DNA of 64,000 bases. Source: Simmondsia chinensis. Its lineage: Eukaryota > Streptophyta > Magnoliopsida > Caryophyllales > Simmondsiaceae. The notes beneath the pieces were generated by a model. It was given only the letters and a program-made list of their open reading frames with translations. It was not told where the DNA came from and made no database searches. The stretch spans positions 25,005,478 to 25,069,477 of the forward strand of contig JAGTTD010000015.1 in assembly GCA_018398585.1 (NCBI GenBank), given 5' to 3'. The position numbers and the translations under genes were made by a program. The stretch's first letter is position 1, and each line of letters begins with the position of its first letter. Below, piece after piece: positions 57,572-64,000 of this stretch.

Positions 57572-58546
57572 ATGAGTGACATGAGCGAAACATTAGCATC
57601 CCTGAAAAGAAGGAGAACCCTGATGGGAAAAAGCAGGATTCCACCCCCGATCGAAGAAGTCCTTAGTGAATCGGAGGAGGATACAGAAGAGGAGCACCCT
57701 GATGAGGAACGTGTTCCCCTGCAAAACAAACCCACTGGACAAAACGGCTAGAACTCAGGTGACTCCTCTAATCAGTTTGATGTTGCAACAATGCACTTGC
57801 TCATGGTTAATCTTTTGCAAAATCAACAACAAGCTCAAGCGGTGCCTCCCCTCACTCGACGCATTGAAGAGACTCCCTTTGAAAGGTTGTCAAAATTGAG
57901 GTCCCTAAAGTTTGAAGGAGCTGATAACCCTTTAGAAGCTGAAAAATGGATACGAGAGATGGAGACCTTGTTTGAGGCCATGTCAATAGCCGATGATGAT
58001 AAGGTTCGAGCAGCCACCCCTTTTCTTAAGGGAAATGCGGAGTTCTGGTGGACTACAGTCAAGGTGGCATATTAGAATGCTACTGAACCTTTGAGTTGGG
58101 AGAAGTTTAAAGAGACCTTCTACAATCAGTTCTTCCCTGAAGCACTCAGAATGACGAGAGAAAATGAATTCTATGAACTAAGACAAGGAGAGCAGATGAC
58201 GGTATTGCAATATGCTAACAAGTTTCATGAGTTGGGACGTTTCAGCCCAAGCATCATGACATTAGAGACAAGTCAGGCAAACAGGTTTGAAAGGGGATTG
58301 CTTCCTTGCATTAGGAGGCGTCTATCAAGTGTCATCTTTAAGAAATACAAGGAGGTTCTTGAACGTGCTCTGAAGGTCGAAGCAGATCTGAAGTTGGAAG
58401 GGCAGGAATATGCTGCCAAGAAAAAGTTGCCAGATGAAAAATTTCAGGGAGGAATGCCTAACAGGTTTGGTGGCAATGACAAAAGATTTTACACGAAGAA
58501 TCCAGAGAGCTCTAGCATTGGGTTCAAAAGATGCAAGTACTGCTAG
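57572..58546 (+). pseudogene. Gypsy-2 gag, broken
   Basis: Starts MSDMSETLASLKRRRTLMGK, with an acidic N-terminus. The retrotransposon gag domain follows after a stop and frameshift: PFERLSKLRSLKFEGADNPL, AEFWWTTVKVAY then a TAG, then SWEKFKETFYNQFFPEALR in the next part. The frame stops at 58546 just after GFKRCKYC, the first half of a zinc knuckle; the rest of the knuckle is missing because of a deletion that joins directly into the late protease. Confidence 0.92.
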
Positions 58547-61500
58547 ATGAGCCCTTTTATGTGGCATCCCTACTGGGGTATGATGTGCTTGCTGATCTTG
58601 TGTGTAAGGCTTGTGTGGTTACAGTAGGCGATGTGAAGTTAGAGGCAGACCTAGTACTCTTAGATATGGAAGATTTTGATGTAAATTTAGGAATCAATTG
58701 GCTGTCTTCTTATCACGCACGTTTAGATTATTTTGGGAAAATGGTTGTGTTTCATATTCCTAACCAACCAGAGTTTGCTTATCATGGAAACGGGTTAAAT
58801 TCTCCTATGGGAAGTAAAAACTCCAAGACTTCTAGTAGGATGATTTTTAGCCCTAAATGCTAGAAGGTCCCTGAGGAAGGGATGTCGAGGATTCCTTTGC
58901 CACGTATTTGACAGTAGAAGGGACGATGTGAAGTTGGATGGTATTTCCATTGTCAGGGAATTTCCTAAGGTCTTTCCAGAAGACTTGCATGGTTTGCCTC
59001 TAAGGAGGGAAATCGAGTTTGAAATTGATCTAGTACCTGGCAGTGGACCCATATCCAAAGCTTCTTATAGAATGGCTCCCTCTGAACTACGAGAATTGAA
59101 AATACAACTCCAGGAATTGTTAGATAAAGGCTTCATTCTTCCAAGTGTTTCGCCATGGGGTGCTCCAGTATTATTTCGGAAGACGAAGGATGGCAGTATG
59201 AGGTTATGCATTGACTACAGAGAACTGAATAAGGTGACTATTAAGAATAAGTATCCCTTGCCCCGAATTGATGACTTGTTTGATCAACTTCAAGGTGCTA
59301 AGGTCTTTTCTAAGATTGACCTACGATATGGTTATCATCAACTAAAGATCAAGGAGAAGGATGTGGCTAAGACTACTTTTCGAACCAGGTATGGTCATTA
59401 TGAATTCTTAGTTATGCCTTTTGGGCTGACAAAAGTACCTGCTGCTTTTATGGATTTGATGAACAGGGTGTTCCGACAATACCTGGACCGATTCGTTGTG
59501 GTATTCATAGATGACATACTAATCTACTCTAAGAGTAGAGAAGAGCACGAGGAACATCTGAAGATGGTATTACAAACCTTGCATGAGCACCGGTTGTATG
59601 CCAAGTTGAGTAAGTGTGAATTTTGGCTCGACCAAGTGGAATTCTTAGGCAATGTGACATCCAAAGATGGGATCTTAGTGGATCCAAAGAAGGTTGAAGC
59701 AGTATTGGGATGGAATCCTCCCACAAACAGGACAGAGATTCGAAGTTTCTTAAGACTGGTTGGTTACTATAGAAGATTCGTTGAGGGATTTTTGCAAATT
59801 GCACTTCCTCTCACCCGTTTGACTCAAAAAGGAATAAAGCTCAAATGGACAGATGAATGTGAAGGAGGCTTTCAAGAGTTGAAGAAAAGGTTAGTGTTTG
59901 CCGCCGTACTAGCATTACCTGTCGATGAGGCAACTTTGTCATTTACAGTGACGCTTCAAAGAAAGGGCTAGGTTGTGTGCTAATGTAGAATGAGAAGGTG
60001 ATAGCCTACGCGTCCCGACAATTAAAGCTTCATGAAAAGAATTAGCCAAAACGCGATTTGGAGCTGGCGGCGGTAGTATTCGCTTTAAAGATCTGGAGAC
60101 ATTACCTTTATGGAGGATCATGTCAGATTTATACAGACCACAAAAGCTTAAAATATTTGTTTACTCAGAAAGGGTTGAACTTGGGGCAGAGGAGATGGTT
60201 GGAATTGATTAGGGACTATGATGTGACCATTAATTACCATCCTGGAAAAGCAAATGTAGTTGCAGATGCACTGAGCAGGAAGTCAGTGGGCAACTTGGCT
60301 GCCTTGATCACTTCTCAGCCTAAGCTACTTAAAGACTTGGAGGAAATGCAGATTGAAGTGTGCATCCGTGATAAAAAGGGTGATGTTTTAGCCAATCTGG
60401 GTGCACAACTGCCATGGTTAGAAAAGATCAAGACTGCGCAGCAACACGACCCGTTTTTGATGAAAATGAAAAGTAAGGTGACCAATGGGGAATCTTCAGA
60501 CTTTTTGCTACATGAGAATGGAGCATTGTACTTTGGAAATAGATTATGTGTACCTAATGACCCAGCAATCAAGAGAGATATCATGGGAGAAGCACACAGT
60601 TCTTGCTTTTCAGTACATCTTGGAGGCACAAAGATGTATAGAGACCTGAAAAACTGCTTTTGGTGGAGAGACATAAAGCGCGATAGTGCTGAGTTTGTGA
60701 CTAAGTGCTTGATCTGTTAACAAGTGAAGGCCGAACACCAAAAGTCTGGTGGATTACTATAGTCATTAGAAGTGCCTGAATGGAAGTGGGATCGAATTTT
60801 CATGGATTTCATCATTGGCCTACCGAGGACGGTTAGGAAGAATGATGCGATCTGGGTCATTGTGGATAAACTTACGAAGAGTGCACATTTTCTTCCTATT
60901 AGATTTAATACTCCGTTAGATAAGTTGGCGAAGTTATACATTGATGTTGTGATGCGGTTGAATGGTGTGCCAGTTGAAATTGTTTCTGATAGAGACCCGA
61001 GGTTCGTGTCAAGGTTTTGGGAGAGTCTGCAGAAAGGTTTGGGAACTAACCTGAGTTTGAGTACTGCTTACCACCCTCAAACAGATGGGCAGATAGAGAG
61101 GACTATTCAGACATTGGAAGATATGCTGCGTGCCTATGTTATAGACTTTGGGGGTAGTTGGGATAACTACATGAGTTTGGTAGAGTTTGCCTATAATAAT
61201 AGCTATCATTCTAGTATTGGAATGGCACCATATGAAGCTTTATATGGGCAAAGATGCAGAACTCCTTTGTTTTGGAATGATGTCGGAGAAAGAAGACTGT
61301 TAGGTCCCGAAATTGTACAAGATGCTGAAGAAAAGGTCAAGATAATCAGGGAGAGAATGAAGATAAGTCAGGACAGGCAGAAAAGTTGGGCAGATAAGCG
61401 TAGAAGACCATTGGAGTTTTCAGTAGGTGAACACATTTATCTAAAGGTATCCCCAACTAGAGGTATGATGCGATTTGGAAGAAAAGGTAAGTTAAGCCCG

Positions 61501-61857
61501 CGCTTTGTGGGACCATTTGAAATTTTGGCAAAAGTTGGGGACGTGGCTTATAGAGTAGCCTTACCGCCAGAACTGTCCAGGGTACATAATGTGTTTCATG
61601 GTTCTCAGTTGAGGAGGTATATTTCTGATCCTTATCACGTGATACGACACGAGCCATTCCAAGTACAAGAAGATCTGACTTATGTAGAACAGCCAGTTCG
61701 CGTAGTCGATCGAAAGGAACAAAAGTTAAGACATAGAACGATATTATATATCAAGACTCAATGGAGTAATCATACTCCCGGAGAAACAACTTGGGAGACT
61801 GAAGAAGAGATGAGAAGCAAATACCCAGAGTTATTTGAAAATGAAGGTAAGTTTTGA
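58547..61857 (+). pseudogene. Gypsy-2 pol (truncated protease, RT, RNase H, integrase, chromodomain-like end)
   Basis: Only the C-terminal protease half remains (LDEPFYVASLLGYDVLADLV, INWLSSYHARLDYFGK); the catalytic DSG is lost. RT runs in one frame 58928-59971 ([20 protein letters not shown], catalytic FIDDILIYS). A one-base shift near 59926-59935 moves RNase H to the frame of 60058-60720 ([32 protein letters not shown]), with TAG stops before it. The integrase zinc region ends at CLIC with a stop at 60718. The core 60772-61857 shows MDFIIGLPR, SDRDPRF and TDGQIERT (D, D, E). The last 60 residues, from VRVVDRKEQKLR to GETTWETEEEM, look like a chromodomain. IN from 60772 is uninterrupted. 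Confidence 0.95.
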
Positions 61858-61873
61858 CGACGAAACTTTGTTT

Positions 61874-61886
61874 AAGGGGGCGAGGA
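61874..61886 (+). promoter_or_regulatory. Gypsy-2 polypurine tract
   Basis: AAGGGGGCGAGGA directly before the 3' LTR. Confidence 0.88.
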
Positions 61887-63871
61887 TGTAATGCCCAGCC
61901 TAATTAAATTAGATTTGGTATTACAATATATAAAACTGAGGATATTTAAATTAAATTAGACTCGATAGTATAATATGTGAAATTTAGGATAAAGCTGGCT
62001 ATTTTTTTCGATTAGGTTACAAAATAAAAATAAATAAACAAATAACTTTACAAAATAACCAGGAAAAGGGAAAAAAAAAAAGAAAAAAGTACAACCCCCA
62101 CACTTTTCTCTTTTCTCCCTCCCCCCCCCCCCCCCCCCCCCCAACCAACCATCTCTCACCCTCACCGGCTCTCTCTCACCCTCCCTACTGTCTCCCTCTC
62201 ACTCGCCTCCCTCTCTCACTACTGTCACCCTCCCCCTACCGCCTCCCTCTCCCTGCCGCCCTCTCTCCTTACCGTGTCTCTCTCTCACCACACCTCGGTG
62301 CCGCCTCCAACCTCACGGTACCACACACACCGTCGACCCCTACTCGACCACGGTACCGCCTCCCACCACTATACCGCTTGACCTCCCAGGGTCTATAAAT
62401 ACCCCAACCCTCAACCTCTCAACCTCACACCTCTCACCCCACAACTCTCTCTCTCTCTCCTCTTGGTTCTCTCCCTATCACTCATGACTTTCTCTCTCCT
62501 CGCCTCGTCGATGCCGCCACCTCGCCGGTACACCCTTGGCTACCTCGCAGGTACACCCCTGGCCACCTCACCGGCGCCGCCACCTAGTCGGAACTGCTCC
62601 GGCCACCTTGCCGGTAACCCCATCTCATCCATTTCAAGGCTAATCAACTATAGGAACTGGGTTTTTGGGATTAAAAGCTAGTAAAATGTAAGTATACCAC
62701 TTTCCCTACTTGTTTATAAATATGAAAATTTGCTTTACTGGGTTTGATATACAAGACTTGTGTTTGAATAGTTTGTTAATTGCTAAAAATAGGTTCAGGC
62801 ATACGGATTTGGCTAATTATGTGATTTTACTCTTTTGATTTGAGCTATACTGATTTTATACGTTGATTTGATACGTAAATCTGGGATTTCTACTATTATC
62901 TGACATGTTAATATATGAATATATATATATGGAATTTTCAGCATAAAGCGGTATCAAAGAAAGATGTGAATTTCGAAATATACTAATTTATACGTCAAAT
63001 TGATATGTAAATATGTGAATTTTGAAAGAATTTGTATTTGTGATTATACGAAAGAAGTTGTTGTGAACCTGTGATTTAAGTTGAAAGGTTTTGTGGGAAG
63101 AGCTTACAGATAACTACGTTGACCCTCCGGGGTCTGTCGACGATGTGAAATGTGAAATACGAAATGTGAAAAGTCGATATATGACCCTGTCGCGGGAATA
63201 ATACCGGCACATAGATCTATGTTCGATCCTATTGGATCTGTCGACTTAGAACCGGTTCGAATATGTGAAATGTGAACATTGAACTGTGACCCTGTCGCGG
63301 GAATAATACCGGCAGTAGTATTCAATGCGTCTGTAAGTTTTACCGAAAAAGCTCAAGAGCAAATAAGTTAATGATTTGTGCTACTTTAACGGGATTTTTG
63401 AAATAAATTGATTTTTCCTAGTTTTAGTTGGAATTTTATCTATTTTAATAACATGCCTGATCCGGGTAGAGAGTGTGTTATACTTACTGAGCTTGTTGTT
63501 TGCTCACCCAGTTCGTTTATTTCTTTTTCCTAGATTAGTAACTCATGACAAGTTCATGAAGGAAGAAAAGATGGAACAGTTTACTCAGGAATTAGTTTAT
63601 TTCGCGTAGTTGAATGATATATGAATTTTGTTGTAGCATATTAGAACTATCTAGGGTATTGTAATTTTAAGCTTTCGCTCTACTAGTATTAAAATGTTAA
63701 GTTTGATGTATTTGGGATTATGTTTTATATAAGAACGGTTTATATGATTTTGAGGAGTTTTTGATTGGAAATATTCGGGCTTCGTACTATAATAAGGGGA
63801 TTCGTTATGGTACGGCTGTGTAGCACCCTTTAACTTAAGCCTATTCGGTATTAACGTTTGGGGGCGTTACA
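61887..63871 (+). repeat. Gypsy-2 3' LTR (full length)
   Basis: 1,985 bases. It includes about 500 bases (62485-63000) missing from the 5' LTR, among them a Pro/Ala-rich open stretch at 62463-62681 that I treat as non-coding. A 22-base C run lies at 62121-62142; the 5' LTR has a shorter, interrupted run. Confidence 0.95.
62394..62401 (+). promoter_or_regulatory. Gypsy-2 3' LTR TATA box
   Basis: TATAAATA in GGGTCTATAAATACCCCAAC, equivalent to 56381-56388. In the 3' LTR it could drive read-out into flanking Copia-3 sequence. Confidence 0.7.
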
Positions 63872-63912
63872 AGTAAACATTCAAAACACTTTATTTTGAA
63901 AATACACCAACA

Positions 63913-64000
63913 TTCCCCCATCATTTTCAAAATACATCCATTCTCATACAATTTTAAAAAACATATCAGAATTAAAAGAAGTCTTTATGCATAAATGAGA
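63913..64000 (-). mobile_element. Start of the Copia-3 internal region (continues beyond window)
   Basis: The complement of GAAAATGATGGGGGAA resembles the Copia-2 polypurine tract GAAAATGGTGGGGGAG, placing the 3' end of Copia-3's internal region here. The remaining 60 bases are non-coding. Confidence 0.65.

Larger units (their letters stand above)
55841..63871 (+). mobile_element. Gypsy-2: Ty3/gypsy LTR retrotransposon (chromovirus-like)
   Basis: An 8,031-bp element with LTRs TGTAATGCC...GGCGTTACA. The 5-base TSD AGTAA is perfect (55836-55840 and 63872-63876). It has an initiator-Met primer site, a polypurine tract, and gag then pol in gypsy order with a C-terminal chromodomain-like segment. 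It is inserted in the Copia-3 LTR, so it is younger than Copia-3. The RT to integrase part is the least damaged of the LTR elements here. Confidence 0.97.
55292..63912 (-). repeat. Copia-3 3' LTR, split by Gypsy-2
   Basis: LTR pieces 55292-55840 and 63877-63912 (about 585 bases together). On the + strand it starts TGTTAGGAAAATAA and ends AAAATACACCAACA, then continues into the complement of a polypurine tract (TTCCCCCATCATTTTCAAAA). The right piece matches the start of the Copia-2 LTR in the opposite orientation, and the left piece holds three TGTGTCGACACACA-type palindromes (55713-55795). A minus-strand TATAAAG lies near 55535. The LTR is therefore from a relative of Copia-2 on the minus strand. 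Confidence 0.75.

Noticed and set aside
62463..62681. 72-codon Pro/Ala-rich frame in the Gypsy-2 3' LTR
   Set aside because: Lies in the LTR leader region, absent from the 5' LTR, no domain; treated as chance.
1..64000. tRNA, rRNA or snoRNA genes and organelle DNA insertions
   Set aside because: I saw no convincing cloverleaf, rRNA block or organelle gene by eye; a tRNAscan-SE and Infernal run would decide.

Overview
This is nuclear DNA of a flowering plant, probably a eudicot. The evidence is AT-rich GT-AG introns, a plant 26S proteasome subunit gene, a plant type-C response-regulator remnant, and the usual plant mix of transposons: RTE and L1 LINEs, Ty1/copia, Ty3/gypsy, hAT, Mutator-like foldback and Harbinger-type elements. 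I cannot name the species. About three quarters of the window is mobile DNA, much of it nested.

Host genes. (1) The 3' half of RPT2 (26S proteasome regulatory subunit 4), + strand, with its last four exons at 310-2268. (2) A ZNHIT3-type zinc-finger HIT gene, + strand, whose short exons from 10400 to 19139 (perhaps 20376) are spread over 9-10 kb because LINEs sit in its introns. (3) A two-exon type-C (ARR22/24-like) response regulator on the - strand at 40686-42990, broken by one missing base in exon 2. A possible orphan exon lies at 9740-9886.

Layout. 1-2.3 kb: RPT2, with a hAT-type MITE in its last intron. 3.3-3.8 kb: a Harbinger/Tourist MITE. 5.2-9.2 kb: RTE LINE copy A. 10.4-20.4 kb: the HIT gene, carrying LINE B (itself carrying a foldback MULE), LINE C and a 121-bp LINE tail. 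22.4-33.6 kb: Gypsy-1 (- strand), with LINE D inside one LTR and Copia-1 inside its integrase 3' end. 33.8-40.2 kb: a full-length but decayed L1 LINE. 40.7-43.0 kb: response-regulator pseudogene. 43.2-44.3 kb: a tandem repeat. 44.4-53.8 kb: a three-level nest (RTE-derived element E containing Copia-2 containing a nearly intact hAT). 54.0-54.7 kb: a second foldback MULE with two tiny retro-insertions. 55.3-64 kb: the LTR and start of Copia-3 (- strand), split by Gypsy-2 (+ strand, 8.0 kb).

Most insertion boundaries are supported by target-site duplications (TSDs) read directly from the sequence, so relative ages can be ordered. I found no operon-like or obviously new multigene system. The most unusual signals are palindrome arrays just upstream of the TATA box in two unrelated Copia LTR families, seven RTE-derived insertions ranging from near full length to 68 bp, an in-frame stop at the same place in two RTE copies, and a response regulator broken by one base.
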